Source: Micromonospora yangpuensis (GTDB taxonomy: Bacteria > Actinomycetota > Actinomycetes > Mycobacteriales > Micromonosporaceae). Taken from it: a stretch of DNA of 64,000 nt. The first letter of the stretch is position 1, and every line of letters starts with the position of its first letter. The translations under genes were made by a program, and so were the position numbers. The DNA lies in the NCBI RefSeq assembly GCF_900091615.1, contig NZ_FMIA01000002.1:5704001-5768000 (forward strand), read 5' to 3'. Below the pieces are notes generated by a model. The model was not told the origin of the DNA and did no database searches. It saw only the letters and a list, made by a program, of their open reading frames with translations. Shown in pieces: positions 47,889-57,958 of this stretch.

Positions 47889-49175
47889 TCAGGCGGGCTC
47901 GGGGGTGAGGGTGTCTTCGGGGCGTACCGGGGAGTGTTTTTCGGCTCGGGTGAGGGGGCCGGCCGGTAGCGCGGCGACCAGGGCTCCCACCGCGACCGTC
48001 GCGCCGGCGAAGAGGAACGCGCCGGGGACGCCGCCGCCGTGGTCGATGATCAGGCCGGCGCCCGCGCCGCCGGCCGCGCTGGCACCGACCGACATGGTCA
48101 CCACCCAGGTGTACGCCTCGTTCAGCATGCCGTTCGGGGTGATCCGGCCGACCAGGGTGTTCTCCAGGGTCAGTGCCGGGGCGATCAGCGCGCCTCCGAC
48201 GACGAGGGCCACGCCCAGCGCGAGGGGTCCCGGCATCATCGCGAAGACGGCGAACGAGCCGGCCACCCCGGCGAGCAGCCAGGCGAAGAGGCGGGTCATG
48301 TTGGCCGCCGGTGCCCGGGTGCCGAACCAGACTCCCCCGACGGCACTGCCGATGCCCCAGACGGCCAGCAGGATGCCGGCCAGTCCCTCGGCCGCGCCGT
48401 CGCCGGCCTGGGAGCCGGCGTGGGCGCTGGCGAAGGCGGGGACGGTGACGCCGGCCGCGCCGAAGGCGGCACCGATGCCGGCGACGCAGACCAGCAGGGC
48501 CGGGAAGCCGGGTACGGCGAGCGGGCCGAGGCCCCGGGCGTGGTGCTCGCGGGCGTGCGGGCGCCAGCCGCGCATGACCCGGCCGAGCGCCACCACGAGC
48601 GTGCCGCCCAGGGTGACCACGGCCGCGCCGAGCAGGGCGGTGGCGGCGTCGGCGAGCAGGACGAAGGCGGCCACCAGCAGGGGCCCGAGCACGAAGACCA
48701 ACTCGAAGAGGGTGGTCTCGGCGGCCAGGGCGGTGTTACGCAGGTGGTACCGGCCGGTGGCGGGGGCGGTGAGGTCGTTCCAGGCGCCCCGGATCGCGGC
48801 GGTGAGTGGCGGGTACGTCGCTCCGGCCACCGCCGAGGCCAGGTAGATCCAGGTCAGCGCCGCCGGCCCGGAGCGGCTGGCGAGCAGCAGCCCGACCAGG
48901 GCCAGCGGGTGGGCGACGGCGGTGAGCAGCAGGACCGGGGTGGGGCCGACACGGTCGGCGATCCGGCCGGCGACCGGGCTGAGCACCGCACCGGAGAGCG
49001 CGTAGAGACCGCCGGCGACGGCGGCGAGCGAGTAGCGTCCGGTCACCTGTTCCACGACGAGCAGCAGGGCCAGCGGTGTCATGCCGATGCCGAGCCGGCC
49101 GACGATCCCGGTGACCAGCAGTACGGGTGCGCCGGGGATCTGCCACACCCTCAGGTAGCGACCGAACGCGGCCAT
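47889..49175 (-). CDS. Major facilitator superfamily transporter
   Basis: 428-residue integral membrane protein with about twelve hydrophobic segments. It begins [20 protein letters not shown]. The loop between helices 2 and 3 reads [18 protein letters not shown], matching the MFS motif A pattern GRxxDRxG. A central basic loop ([16 protein letters not shown]) separates the halves. Many similar actinobacterial proteins are annotated as efflux pumps, but the substrate cannot be read here. The ATG at 49175 is preceded by AGGGGG; an upstream extension to 49259 lacks support. Confidence 0.85.
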   Translation of the reverse strand: MAAFGRYLRVWQIPGAPVLLVTGIVGRLGIGMTPLALLLVVEQVTGRYSLAAVAGGLYALSGAVLSPVAGRIADRVGPTPVLLLTAVAHPLALVGLLLASRSGPAALTWIYLASAVAGATYPPLTAAIRGAWNDLTAPATGRYHLRNTALAAETTLFELVFVLGPLLVAAFVLLADAATALLGAAVVTLGGTLVVALGRVMRGWRPHAREHHARGLGPLAVPGFPALLVCVAGIGAAFGAAGVTVPAFASAHAGSQAGDGAAEGLAGILLAVWGIGSAVGGVWFGTRAPAANMTRLFAWLLAGVAGSFAVFAMMPGPLALGVALVVGGALIAPALTLENTLVGRITPNGMLNEAYTWVVTMSVGASAAGGAGAGLIIDHGGGVPGAFLFAGATVAVGALVAALPAGPLTRAEKHSPVRPEDTLTPEPA

Positions 49176-49260
49176 GCGGACCCCCTGGTAATGAGCGAAA
49201 GACCGTACGACCCTAACGCCGGGGTGGCGTCGGGCGACATGGTTTTCTCGCTCACACACA

Positions 49261-49298
49261 CTCCGCCCACGTCCGGCACGGGCCGGACGTGGGCGGAG
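49261..49298 (-). terminator. Perfect 17-bp hairpin downstream of htpX
   Basis: Inverted repeat with arms 49261-49277 and 49282-49298 and a 4-nt loop, about 70 bp beyond the htpX stop. It has no U-tract. It probably terminates htpX before the MFS gene. Confidence 0.75.
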
Positions 49299-49366
49299 GA
49301 CGGTGGGTCGGTCGGCGCGGGCAGCAGCCGGACCAGCGCTGGAAGCGGGACCGGGGCAGGAGCTGG

Positions 49367-50242
49367 TCAGCGCTGGAAGCGGACCGGCCCGCTGTTGGCT
49401 GCCATCTGCTCCAGTCGGCGTACCCGCTCCTCCATCGGCGGGTGGGTGGCGAACATGGCGGCCATCCCACCACCCTTCTTGAACGGGTTGTCGATCATCA
49501 GGTGGGCGGTGCTGGTCAGCTGGCCCTCGGCGGGCAGCGGCCGCAGCTGGGTACCCGCGTGGATCTTGCGAAGCGCGCTGGCCAGGGCCAACGGGTCACG
49601 GGTCAGTTCGGCGCCGGAGGCGTCCGCCTGGAACTCCCGGCTGCGGCTGATCGCCAGCTGGATCACCGTGGCGGCCAGCGGGCCGAGGATGATGGTGACC
49701 AGCAGCACCAGCGGGTTGGGGCCGTTCTCGTTGCGGCCGCCCAGGGGGATGAACAGGGCCAGGTTCGCCAGCATGGTGATGATGCCGGCCAGGCCGGCGG
49801 CGACGCTGGAGATCAGGATGTCCCGGTTGTAGACGTGCGACAGCTCGTGGCCGATCACGCCGCGCAGCTCGCGGTAGTCGAGGATCTCGGTGATCCCCTG
49901 GGTGACGCAGACCGCGGCGTTCTGCGGGTTGCGGCCGGTGGCGAAGGCGTTGGGCTGCGCGGTGGGGCTCAGGTAGAGCCGGGGCATCGGCTGGTTGGCC
50001 TCGGTGGCCAGCTCCCGCGCCATCCGGTACAGCTCGGGGAACTGCGCCTCGCTCACCGGTTGCGCCCGCATCGAGCGCAGCGCGAGCTTGTCGGAGAAGA
50101 AGTAGGTGACGCCGTTCATCACCAGCGAGACGGCGACGGCGACGACCAGTCCGCCACTGCCGCCGAACCAGTAGCCCACCGCCAGGATCAGCGAGGTGAG
50201 CAGGCCCAGCAGGGCGGCGGTCTTCAGACGGTTGTGGTGCAC
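49367..50242 (-). CDS. htpX: Membrane zinc metalloprotease HtpX (M48 family)
   Basis: Membrane protease for quality control of membrane proteins. The 291-residue protein has two N-terminal membrane helices, the zinc motif HELSH in [14 protein letters not shown], two further hydrophobic segments, and a third-ligand region [17 protein letters not shown] with the Glu. The C-terminus has [18 protein letters not shown], typical of HtpX. The second of two GTG codons (50242) was chosen because GGAG lies five bases upstream. It is between the MFS gene and nuoN. Confidence 0.95.
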   Translation of the reverse strand: MHHNRLKTAALLGLLTSLILAVGYWFGGSGGLVVAVAVSLVMNGVTYFFSDKLALRSMRAQPVSEAQFPELYRMARELATEANQPMPRLYLSPTAQPNAFATGRNPQNAAVCVTQGITEILDYRELRGVIGHELSHVYNRDILISSVAAGLAGIITMLANLALFIPLGGRNENGPNPLVLLVTIILGPLAATVIQLAISRSREFQADASGAELTRDPLALASALRKIHAGTQLRPLPAEGQLTSTAHLMIDNPFKKGGGMAAMFATHPPMEERVRRLEQMAANSGPVRFQR

Positions 50243-50334
50243 GATCACTCCTTCGGTGCACGGATCGGACGCTCGATACCGCTGACCGGTGCAACAGACC
50301 GGTACCCCACAACAGTCCGTCTAATGACTGTGAG

Positions 50335-51840
50335 TTACCTGAGAGCGGTGAGCTCCAGCACCAGTTGGGGAGCCAGGCCGACCAGCACGGCCAGGACCGT
50401 CGCCACCGCCAGCGCGGCCAGCACCGAGGCCGCCGGCCGCCCCGACGACAACCCAGCGTGATCGTCGCCCGAGGCGGTCACAGGAGCCGACGCGGCGGGG
50501 GCGTACAGGGTGGCGGTCAGGCGCAGGTAGTACGCCAGGCCGATCACCGCGTTCAGCGCCACCACCACGGCCAGCGCGGCCGAGCCGCCGGTCAGCAACG
50601 ACCGGACCACGGTCACCTTGGCGAAGAGGCCGGCCAGCCCCGGCGGCAGCCCGGCCAGCCCGACCAACGCCAGCCCGAACGCCGCCGCGACCCACGGATG
50701 CCGGCGGGCGGCACCCCGCAGGTCCCGCACCGTGCCGCCGTCCGCGCCCGCCGGGCGCAGCGCCACCAGCGCCGCGAACGCGCCGAACTCCAACAGCACG
50801 AAGAAGACCGCGTACGCCACCGCTGCCGCGTACGCCACCGCGGCGGCCTCCCCGGTGCGGCCGGTGGTCAGCGCGAGCGCCCCGAGCGGGGCCAGGATGT
50901 AGCCGGCCTGGGCCACCGACGACCAGGCGAGCAGCCGGACCGTCCGGCGTTGGCGCAGCGCCACCAGGTTGCCGACGGTCATCGTCAGCACCGCGAGCAG
51001 AGCCAGCACCGGCCCGGTGACGGTCGCCGGCAGCGCGTACTGGACCACGGCGAGCAGGGCCACCACGCCGCCCAGCTTCGAGGCGGTGGAGAGGTACGCG
51101 GCCACCGGCACCGACGCGCCGTCGTAGGTGGCCGGCGCCCAGGCGTGGAACGGCACCGCGGCCACCTTGAAGGCCAGCCCGAGCACCACCAGCGTCACCG
51201 CGGCGGTGGCCAACGGCAGCTCGGTCAGCTCCGGGCGCTCGGCGAAGACCGCGCCGAGCCGGTCCAGGTGCAGTCCACCGGTGACCGCGTAGAGCAGCGC
51301 CGCGCCGAGCAGGGTGAGCGTGGTGGCCACCACGCTGACCACGAAGAAGGTGACCGCCGCCTCGGCGCTGGCCAGGCTGCCCCGCCGCAGCCCGACCAGG
51401 ACGTAGATCGGCAGGGTGAGCGTCTCCACCGCCACGATCAGGGTGATCAGGTCGCCGGCCGCGCCGAGCACCACCCCGCCGGTCATCGAGGCGGCCAGCA
51501 GGAAGGTGTACTCCCCCGTCGGCGACCGGCCGGCCCGCAGCAGTGGCCCGGAGAGCCCCAGCACACCGAGGGTGAGCAGGGCGAACACCCCGGCCACCAG
51601 GGCCGCCCGGTCGTTCATCACCCAGGAGCAGTCGGTGCCCACGCAGAACGTCCGCCGGGGCTCGCCGACGCCCACCACGACGGCGGCGAGCACCGTGCCG
51701 ACCGCCCCGAGGGCGGCCACCGCCACCGTCACCCGGTCCCGCGACACCAGCAGGTCGGCCAGGAGCACCAGCACCGCCGTACCGGCCGCCAGGTACGCCG
51801 GCAGCAACGCCACGTGGTCGATGCTCTGCACCACACTCAT
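50335..51840 (-). CDS. nuoN: NADH-quinone oxidoreductase subunit N
   Basis: One of the three antiporter-like proton-pumping subunits of complex I, 501 residues with about fourteen membrane helices. Signatures include LTLPIYVLVGLRRGSLASAE, FKVAAVPFHAWAPATYDGAS with the key Lys and Glu region, and VRLLAWSSVAQAGYILAPLG. It starts MSVVQSIDHVALLPAYLAAG behind GGAGGAG and is the last gene of the nuo cluster, 16 bp after nuoM. Confidence 0.97.
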   Translation of the reverse strand: MSVVQSIDHVALLPAYLAAGTAVLVLLADLLVSRDRVTVAVAALGAVGTVLAAVVVGVGEPRRTFCVGTDCSWVMNDRAALVAGVFALLTLGVLGLSGPLLRAGRSPTGEYTFLLAASMTGGVVLGAAGDLITLIVAVETLTLPIYVLVGLRRGSLASAEAAVTFFVVSVVATTLTLLGAALLYAVTGGLHLDRLGAVFAERPELTELPLATAAVTLVVLGLAFKVAAVPFHAWAPATYDGASVPVAAYLSTASKLGGVVALLAVVQYALPATVTGPVLALLAVLTMTVGNLVALRQRRTVRLLAWSSVAQAGYILAPLGALALTTGRTGEAAAVAYAAAVAYAVFFVLLEFGAFAALVALRPAGADGGTVRDLRGAARRHPWVAAAFGLALVGLAGLPPGLAGLFAKVTVVRSLLTGGSAALAVVVALNAVIGLAYYLRLTATLYAPAASAPVTASGDDHAGLSSGRPAASVLAALAVATVLAVLVGLAPQLVLELTALR

Positions 51841-51856
51841 GATCTACTCCTCCACC

Positions 51857-53395
51857 TTATGGTGCGAGCACCTCGACGAGGGCGGTCACCGGGGCGGCGG
51901 CCACGCCGAGGACCAGGGTGGGGGCCAGGCCGATGGCCAGGGCGAGCAGCACCAGCGGCGTCCAGGCGGTCAGTTCCGCACCGGCCAGGCGGGGCTCCAG
52001 CGCACCCACCGCCGGGCTGGGTCGGCCGTGGGTGACCCGGCGCAACAACCGCAGCAGGTACGCCGCGGTCAGCGCCCCGCCGACCGCCGCGAGCACGCCG
52101 AGGGTGATCCAGAACGCCCCACCCCGCTGTACGGCGGCGATCACCGCCAGTGCCTCCCCCCAGAAGCCGGCCAGGCCGGGCAGGCCGAGCGAGGCGACGG
52201 CGGCGAAGCCGAGCAACCCGGCCAGTCGGGGCGCGGCGTCGCGCAGCCCGGACAGCTGCGCCAACGATCCGGTGCCGGTACGGTCCTTGACCGCCCCGGC
52301 CAGGAAGAACAGCAGCGCGGTGAGCACCCCGTGGGCGATGTTGCCGATCAGCGCCGCCTGGATGCCGGTGGCGGTGAGCGTGGCGATCCCGAGCAGCACG
52401 AAGCCCATGTGCCCGACGCTGGAGTACGCGATCAGCCGCTTCAACTCGTCCTGGGCCAGGCAGATCAGGGCCCCGATCAGGATGGCGGCCACCGCCAGCA
52501 CCCCGAGCACCGGGGCGACCTGCCGGGCGCCCTCCGGGGCGACTCCCACCGCGACCCGGATCAGGCCGTACGTGCCCATCTTGAGCAGTACCCCGGCGAG
52601 CACGACGCTGCCGACGGTGGGTGCCTGGGTGTGCGCGTCGGGCAGCCACGAGTGCAGCGGCCAGAGTGGGCTCTTCACCGCGAAGGCCAGCCCGAGCAGG
52701 ATGAACGCGGCCAGCTGGGTGCCCCGGGACAGCCCGTCGCCGCCGGTGAGCGTGACCAGGTCGGCGGTGCCGGCGGCGGTGACCACGAGGTAGACCCCGA
52801 CCAGCAGGAGCACCGAGCCGAAGAGGGTGTAGAGGGCGAACTTGCGACCCGCCGCCCGGGCCGCGTCCCGGGCCGACCGGCCGTCCCCGGTGGCGCTGCC
52901 GCCCCAGCCGACGATGATCGCGTACATCGGCAGCAGGACGACCTCGAAGAAGAGGAAGAAGAGCACCAGGTCCAGGGCGAGGAAGGTGCCCAGGATGCCC
53001 ACCTCGACCACCAGCAACAGCGCCACCAACGCCCGGCCGCTGCCACCGGCCGGCACCTTCCAGACGGTGTACCCGCAGCAGAGCAGGGTGAGCAGGGCGG
53101 TCAGCACCACCAGGGGCCAGGAGATGCCGTCCACGCCGAGGTGGAACCGCAGCTCCAGGCCGGGCACCCAGGGCAGGTCGAGCTGGTGCCAGGGGCGTAC
53201 CGCCGGGGCGTCGGCGGCCCAGGCCGTCCAGGTCCGCTCCCCGGTGGCCAGCAGCACCGCCGCGAGCAGGGTCAGGCCGGCGAAGACCGTACCGACCAGG
53301 CGGGCCGCCCGGTCCCGGGGCCACGCGGCGACCACCACCGCGCCGAGGGCCGGCACCGCCAGGACCGCGACCAGCAGCAACTCCCCGATCCTCAT
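51857..53395 (-). CDS. nuoM: NADH-quinone oxidoreductase subunit M
   Basis: Proton-pumping subunit, 512 residues with about fourteen membrane helices. Signatures are FHLGVDGISWPLVVLTALLT, LFFLFFEVVLLPMYAIIVGW with the conserved Glu, FAVKSPLWPLHSWLPDAHTQ and LKRLIAYSSVGHMGFVLLGI. The ATG follows GAGGAG. A 139-bp very GC-rich spacer (53396-53534) separates it from nuoL; long frames crossing the spacer are not genes. Confidence 0.97.
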   Translation of the reverse strand: MRIGELLLVAVLAVPALGAVVVAAWPRDRAARLVGTVFAGLTLLAAVLLATGERTWTAWAADAPAVRPWHQLDLPWVPGLELRFHLGVDGISWPLVVLTALLTLLCCGYTVWKVPAGGSGRALVALLLVVEVGILGTFLALDLVLFFLFFEVVLLPMYAIIVGWGGSATGDGRSARDAARAAGRKFALYTLFGSVLLLVGVYLVVTAAGTADLVTLTGGDGLSRGTQLAAFILLGLAFAVKSPLWPLHSWLPDAHTQAPTVGSVVLAGVLLKMGTYGLIRVAVGVAPEGARQVAPVLGVLAVAAILIGALICLAQDELKRLIAYSSVGHMGFVLLGIATLTATGIQAALIGNIAHGVLTALLFFLAGAVKDRTGTGSLAQLSGLRDAAPRLAGLLGFAAVASLGLPGLAGFWGEALAVIAAVQRGGAFWITLGVLAAVGGALTAAYLLRLLRRVTHGRPSPAVGALEPRLAGAELTAWTPLVLLALAIGLAPTLVLGVAAAPVTALVEVLAP

Positions 53396-53534
53396 CCGGT
53401 CTCCTCGGCTCGCGACCGGCCGACCCGGCCAGTTGGTCGCCGGCCGGCCCGGCACTGGACCGGACCGCGCCCGGCCGGTCGGCACCGGACCGGCCGGCCC
53501 CGGCCGACCCGGCGCGGTGACGCGTTCGCGGTGG

Positions 53535-55553
53535 TCATGTCAGTCCGCCGATCACGATGGCGGCCAGGCCGAGCAGCAGCGCGCCGGCCAGGACGCCGGC
53601 GGCGGCCCGGGGCAGCGCGGCGCGGTGCAGTTGGGCCAGGCCGCCGCCCAGGCCCCGGGCACCCCGTCCGGTGCCCTCCACCGCGCCGTCGACCACCACC
53701 AGATCGGCGGTACGGGCCAGTCGGGCGAGCGCCCGGACCGGGCGTACCACCAGGGTCTGTTGGAGGTCGTCGAGGCGGAAGCCGGCGGCGAAGAGCGACC
53801 CCAGCGGACCGAGGGCGCGGGCCGGGTCGGCGGCCGGGTCGCCGCGCCAGCCGGCCCAGGCCAGCCCGGCCCCTACCAGCAGGAGCACGGTCGGCAGCAG
53901 CAACGCCGGCCCGAGGTGGACCAGCTCCCCGGCGGAGGCTGAGGCGGAAGCGGAGGTGCCGGCGGCGTCAGCGGTGGCCGGGGTGAACAGCCGGTCGGCG
54001 AAGGCCGGCCAGAACGCGGCCAGCCCGAGCAGCGCGGAGGGCACCGTCAGCAGCAGCACCGGCCAACGCAACACCGCCGGCGGGTCGTGCGGGTGCAGCA
54101 GCGGATCCCGCAGCTCGCCGAAGAAGACCCGCAGCAGCAGCCGGGTGGCGTACCAGGCGGTGACCACCACCCCGAGCAGCCCGGCCAGCCAGACCAGCCA
54201 CGCCACCCAGCCCGGCGCGGGGCCGGTGCCGTCCAGCGCGGCGGTCTGGGCCACCGCGAGCACGCCGTCCTTGCTCCAGAAGCCGGCCAGCGGGGGCACG
54301 CCGGCCAGCGCGCCCAGCCCGACCAGGGTGCACCAGAAGGTCACCGGCATGCTGCGGCGCAGCCCGCCCATCCGGGACATCGACGCGGTGCCCAGCGCGT
54401 GGATCACCACCCCGGCGGCCAGGAACAGCAGCGCCTTGAACGCGGCGTGGGTGAGCAGGTGGAACAGCGCCGCCGGGGGTGAGCCGACGGCGAGGGCTCC
54501 GGTCATGTAGCCGAGCTGGGAGACCGTCGACCAGGCGAGTACCCGCTTGAGGTCGTCCTGGGCGGTGGCCGCGAACGCGCCGAGCAGCAGGGTCACCGAG
54601 GCCATCACGCCGAGCACGACCAGCGCGGTCGGGCTGGCCGCGAAGAGCGGCCAGAGCCGGGTGAGCGCGTACACCCCGGCGGCGACCATGGTGGCGGCGT
54701 GGATCAACGCGGAGATCGGGGTCGGGCCGGCCATCGCGTCCGGCAGCCAGGTGTGCAGCGGGAACTGGGCGCTCTTGCCGGCCACCCCGGCCAGCAGCAG
54801 CAGGCAGGCGGCGGTGAGCGTGGTGGTGCTGTGCGAGTGGGCGAGCACGTCGGCGATCCGGAAACTGCCGGCGCTCACCCCGAGCAGCGCGATGCCGAGC
54901 AGGAAACCGACGTCGCCGACCCGGGTGACCAGGAACGCCTTCATCGCGGCGGCCGGGGCCTCGGGCAGCCGGCGGTCGTGGGCGATGAGCAGGTACGAGC
55001 AGATGCCCATCACCTCCCAGCCGACCAGCAGCATGACCAGGTCCCCGGCGACCACCACGGTCAGCATGGCGGCGGTGAAGAGGCTGATCTGCGCGGCGTA
55101 CGGCGGGTACCGGTGGTCGACCTCGCCGTCGTCGGCGGGCCCCGACCGCAGGTAGCCGACCGAGTAGACCTGCACGGCCAGGGCGACGGCGGCCACCGCC
55201 ACCGCGACCAGCGCGGCGGCACCGTCCAGGCGTACCCCGAGGGTGATCGTCAGGCCGCCCAGCTCCAGCCAGGTGGTGCTGGTCTCGGTCGGGCCGTCCA
55301 GGCCGACCAGCAGGGCGAGAGCGACGGCGAGGGCACCGGCCGCGCCGGCCACCCCCAGCCCGATCGCCACCGGCCGCGCCGGCCCCTCGCCGCGCGCCGC
55401 CGCGCCGCCGGCCGGACCCGGCGACGAGCCAGCCGCGCCGCGTGCAGACCCCGCCGCGCCGGTCGCGACGCGCGACGCGGGCGGCAGGAGCAACCCCGCC
55501 AACCCGGCGACCAGGGGTACGGCCGGCAGCAGCGCCCCGAGCAGTCCGTTCAC
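53535..55553 (-). CDS. nuoL: NADH-quinone oxidoreductase subunit L
   Basis: Distal proton-pumping subunit with the long lateral helix, 672 residues. Signatures are WELVGICSYLL-like (LVGWEVMGICSYLLIAHDRR), FPLHTWLPDAMAGPTPISAL, LKRVLAWSTVSQLGYMTGAL and MSRMGGLRRSMPVTF. It begins at a GTG that overlaps the nuoK stop as GTGA. A Gly/Ala/Pro-rich insertion of about 35 residues sits near residues 25-60, longer than usual. Confidence 0.97.
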   Translation of the reverse strand: MNGLLGALLPAVPLVAGLAGLLLPPASRVATGAAGSARGAAGSSPGPAGGAAARGEGPARPVAIGLGVAGAAGALAVALALLVGLDGPTETSTTWLELGGLTITLGVRLDGAAALVAVAVAAVALAVQVYSVGYLRSGPADDGEVDHRYPPYAAQISLFTAAMLTVVVAGDLVMLLVGWEVMGICSYLLIAHDRRLPEAPAAAMKAFLVTRVGDVGFLLGIALLGVSAGSFRIADVLAHSHSTTTLTAACLLLLAGVAGKSAQFPLHTWLPDAMAGPTPISALIHAATMVAAGVYALTRLWPLFAASPTALVVLGVMASVTLLLGAFAATAQDDLKRVLAWSTVSQLGYMTGALAVGSPPAALFHLLTHAAFKALLFLAAGVVIHALGTASMSRMGGLRRSMPVTFWCTLVGLGALAGVPPLAGFWSKDGVLAVAQTAALDGTGPAPGWVAWLVWLAGLLGVVVTAWYATRLLLRVFFGELRDPLLHPHDPPAVLRWPVLLLTVPSALLGLAAFWPAFADRLFTPATADAAGTSASASASAGELVHLGPALLLPTVLLLVGAGLAWAGWRGDPAADPARALGPLGSLFAAGFRLDDLQQTLVVRPVRALARLARTADLVVVDGAVEGTGRGARGLGGGLAQLHRAALPRAAAGVLAGALLLGLAAIVIGGLT

Positions 55554-55933
55554 CGGTCAGCCTCCCCGTGCGTGCCGGTGCCGCTCGTGGCCGCCTCGGT
55601 CGAGTGTGCGGTGGCCTCCAGCTCAGGGCCCTCGGTCAGCGGCACCTCGTCCACCGCGACGCTGGCCCGCAGCCGGTAGAACTGGAGCACGATGGCCAGC
55701 CCCACCCCGATCTCGGCGGCGGCGAGCACGATCACGAAGAGCGCGAAGACCTGACCGCTCTGCGGCAGCGTGGCCCGGACGGTGGTGTCCGCGGTGATCA
55801 GGACCAGGTTGACCGCGTTCAGCATCAGCTCGACGGCCATCAGCACCAGCACGGCGTTGCGGCGGCGCAGTACGCCGTAGACGCCCAGACCGAACAGGAG
55901 CGCCGCGGTGACGTACGGGATGACCGGCCTCAC
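55550..55933 (-). CDS. nuoK: NADH-quinone oxidoreductase subunit K
   Basis: Three-helix membrane subunit, 127 residues. It has VIPYVTAALLFGLGVYGVLR, LMAVELMLNAVNLVLI with the conserved Glu and VFALFVIVLAAAEIGVGLAI with the second Glu. A hydrophilic tail of about 30 residues, rich in Glu, Thr and Ala, extends the usual 100-residue length. GTG start overlapping nuoJ (GTGA) and stop overlapping nuoL. Confidence 0.96.
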   Translation of the reverse strand: MRPVIPYVTAALLFGLGVYGVLRRRNAVLVLMAVELMLNAVNLVLITADTTVRATLPQSGQVFALFVIVLAAAEIGVGLAIVLQFYRLRASVAVDEVPLTEGPELEATAHSTEAATSGTGTHGEADR

Positions 55934-56439
55934 CGTCGCCGCCCCCGACCGATGTCCGGGCGGGACAGCACGATCGCCCCGATCAGGGCGGACAGCAACA
56001 GCACCGAGAGCACCTCGAAGGGGAGCACCCAGCTGCGGAAGATCTGGTCGCCGAGCCGTTCGGCGGTACCCGCCTCGGGCAGGTCCACGGTCGACCACCG
56101 GTACGCGTCGACCATCAGCACGGTGAGCCCGAGTCCACTGCCGCCGCCGATCAGCGCGGCCGGCCAGCCCGGCCGGTCCAGGTCGTCGGAGGCGCCGATC
56201 GGGGCCCGGGTGAGCATCACCGCGAAGAGCAGCAGCACCACCACCGCGCCGACGTAGATCAGCACCTGCACCCAGGCGACCAGCTCCGCGCCGAGGACCA
56301 GGAAGATCCCGGCCACCGCGCCGAGGCAGACCACCAGGTACAGGCCGGCCCGGACCAGGTGGCTGGTCCCCACCACCAGCGCGCCGGCACCGACGGCCAC
56401 CGCGCCGAGGGCCAGCAGCAGCACGTCCACCCCGGTCAC
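55930..56439 (-). CDS. nuoJ: NADH-quinone oxidoreductase subunit J
   Basis: Membrane subunit with the pi-bulge helix that links quinone chemistry to pumping, 169 residues and five hydrophobic segments. Signatures are [20 protein letters not shown] and [20 protein letters not shown]. The GTG start overlaps the nuoI stop (GTGA). It is coupled to nuoI and nuoK. Confidence 0.96.
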   Translation of the reverse strand: MTGVDVLLLALGAVAVGAGALVVGTSHLVRAGLYLVVCLGAVAGIFLVLGAELVAWVQVLIYVGAVVVLLLFAVMLTRAPIGASDDLDRPGWPAALIGGGSGLGLTVLMVDAYRWSTVDLPEAGTAERLGDQIFRSWVLPFEVLSVLLLSALIGAIVLSRPDIGRGRRR

Positions 56440-57206
56440 GGGGCGGTGCCCTCGTCCGGACCCGGACCCTCCTGACCGGACGTCGCCGGGCGGGCTGGGG
56501 GCGCACCCCGTTCGGATTGCGGGGCCGCGGCGGGCGGCGGGGCGGCCTCGGCTTGCGGAGCGGCGGCCCCGGGCGACGGGGCGGCGGCGGCCGGGCGGGC
56601 TGCGGGCGTACCTCGGGGGGCGGTGGGGCGGGCGGGGGGCGCGGTGGGGGCGGCGGCCTTGCGCGCGGCGGCGGTCTCCTCCTTGGCCGGCTCGCCGTTG
56701 CGGTCGTGCGCGGGCGGCGGTGGCACGGTGGCCATCCACTCGCCCAGGTGGTCCTTGTCGTGCAGCAGGTCCTTGATGTCGTACTCGGCGTACTCGAACT
56801 CGGGTGACCAGTAGAGCGCGTCGAAGGGGCAGACCTCGATGCAGATGCCGCAGTACATGCAGAGCGAGAAGTCGATGTCGAAGCGGTCGAGCACGTTGCG
56901 CTGCCGGGGGCGGGCGGCGCCGGGCACCGCCACCTCCTCCTTGTGCGAGTCGATGTAGATGCACCAGTCCGGACACTCCCGGGCGCAGAGCATGCAGACC
57001 GTGCAGTTCTCCTCGGACAACGCGATCACCCCCCGGGAGCGGGGTGGCAGCTCGGGGGCCACGTCCGGGTACTGCTGGGTGGTCGAGCGGCGGGTCATCG
57101 TCTTGAGGGTGACCGCCAGTCCCTTCGCCAGGCCGGCGCCGGGCAGGCTGCGCTCGCTACGTTCGCCGGGCAGGCTGCGCTCACTGCGGTCACCGTGCTC
57201 GCTCAT
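56436..57206 (-). CDS. nuoI: NADH-quinone oxidoreductase subunit I (2x 4Fe-4S)
   Basis: Carries iron-sulfur clusters N6a and N6b between the NuoG arm and the quinone site. The 256-residue protein has two ferredoxin motifs, [12 protein letters not shown] and [12 protein letters not shown], and the block [17 protein letters not shown]. Two features are odd: an N-terminal duplicated [13 protein letters not shown] repeat (27-bp DNA repeat) and a Pro/Ala-rich tail of about 95 residues after the conserved domain. nuoH should precede it but does not; nuoI opens the nuoI-N block and needs its own promoter. The ATG at 57206 is favoured over 57215. Confidence 0.95.
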   Translation of the reverse strand: MSEHGDRSERSLPGERSERSLPGAGLAKGLAVTLKTMTRRSTTQQYPDVAPELPPRSRGVIALSEENCTVCMLCARECPDWCIYIDSHKEEVAVPGAARPRQRNVLDRFDIDFSLCMYCGICIEVCPFDALYWSPEFEYAEYDIKDLLHDKDHLGEWMATVPPPPAHDRNGEPAKEETAAARKAAAPTAPPARPTAPRGTPAARPAAAAPSPGAAAPQAEAAPPPAAAPQSERGAPPARPATSGQEGPGPDEGTAP

Positions 57207-57325
57207 GTCGACCATCCTGCCCTGTGTGCCCGGCGCGCGCGACCACCACCCGACTCTTCGCGGCGGTACCGTACCGGTGGGGAGAACGACGCACCGGACG
57301 TGACCGCTGTGAGGAGTGACCGTCG

Positions 57326-57898
57326 ATGACCGCCGCGCTGTCCAGCGAGCCGCCCGAGGGCGGGTGGACGACGGACGACCTCGACGCCCTGCCCGACGAC
57401 GGGCGTCGCCGTGAACTGCTCGATGGAGTGCTGCTCGTGTCCCCCTCCCCCACCGCCGCCCACCAGACCATCGCCATGCGACTCGGCGTCGCGCTGGAGT
57501 CGGAGAGCCCCGACGACTACCAGGTGACCCAGGGGGTCGAGGTACGGATCAACCGTTCCCGCTGCTTCATCCCGGACGTCCTGGTCACCACGGCGACGGC
57601 GGCCCAGCGTCGCCCGGCCCGGTACGAGCCGCACGAGGTGGTGCTCGCCGTGGAGATCGTGTCACCGAGCACCCGCTCGATCGACCGGGTGCTGAAGCCC
57701 ACCCTCTACGCCCAGGCCGGCATCCCGTTCTACTGGCGGATCGAGACCGAGAGCGGCGAGCTGGTGGTGCACACGCACCGGCTCGACCCGGTGGCCGAGG
57801 TCTACGCCGAAACCGGCCGGTGGACGAAGTTCGTCGACACCGGGGAGCCGTTCCCGGTGAACCTGTCCATCGCCCGGCTCACCCCCCGGTACCTCTGA
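57326..57898 (+). CDS. Uma2-family (DUF820) PD-(D/E)XK nuclease-fold protein
   Basis: 190-residue protein with the Uma2 layout: [40 protein letters not shown], the acidic strand [10 protein letters not shown] and [20 protein letters not shown], which match the D...ExV...K arrangement of the restriction-endonuclease fold. Uma2 proteins are abundant in actinobacteria and cyanobacteria; their biological role is not settled, and mobility-linked functions are suspected. A GAGGAG lies ten bases before the ATG. It is divergent from nuoI and is the first gene of the block that splits nuo. Confidence 0.88.
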   Translation: MTAALSSEPPEGGWTTDDLDALPDDGRRRELLDGVLLVSPSPTAAHQTIAMRLGVALESESPDDYQVTQGVEVRINRSRCFIPDVLVTTATAAQRRPARYEPHEVVLAVEIVSPSTRSIDRVLKPTLYAQAGIPFYWRIETESGELVVHTHRLDPVAEVYAETGRWTKFVDTGEPFPVNLSIARLTPRYL

Positions 57899-57958
57899 GC
57901 CCACTGCCGGCGCCCCGGCGGTGGGCGGCCAAGGTCTCAGCGGCGGGCGGCCAAGGTC

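Noticed and set aside
48039..49832. A 597-codon plus-strand frame opposite the MFS gene and htpX
   Set aside because: Low-complexity Gly/Arg/Gln product opposite two convincing membrane proteins; no start signal.
53396..53534. Possible small gene between nuoM and nuoL
   Set aside because: Only GC-rich repetitive sequence with no start signal in a convincing frame; it reads as spacer.
57264..57276. 13-bp palindrome CGGTACCGTACCG between nuoI and the Uma2 gene
   Set aside because: Could be an operator, but it is short, has no nearby regulator and no recognisable promoter around it.
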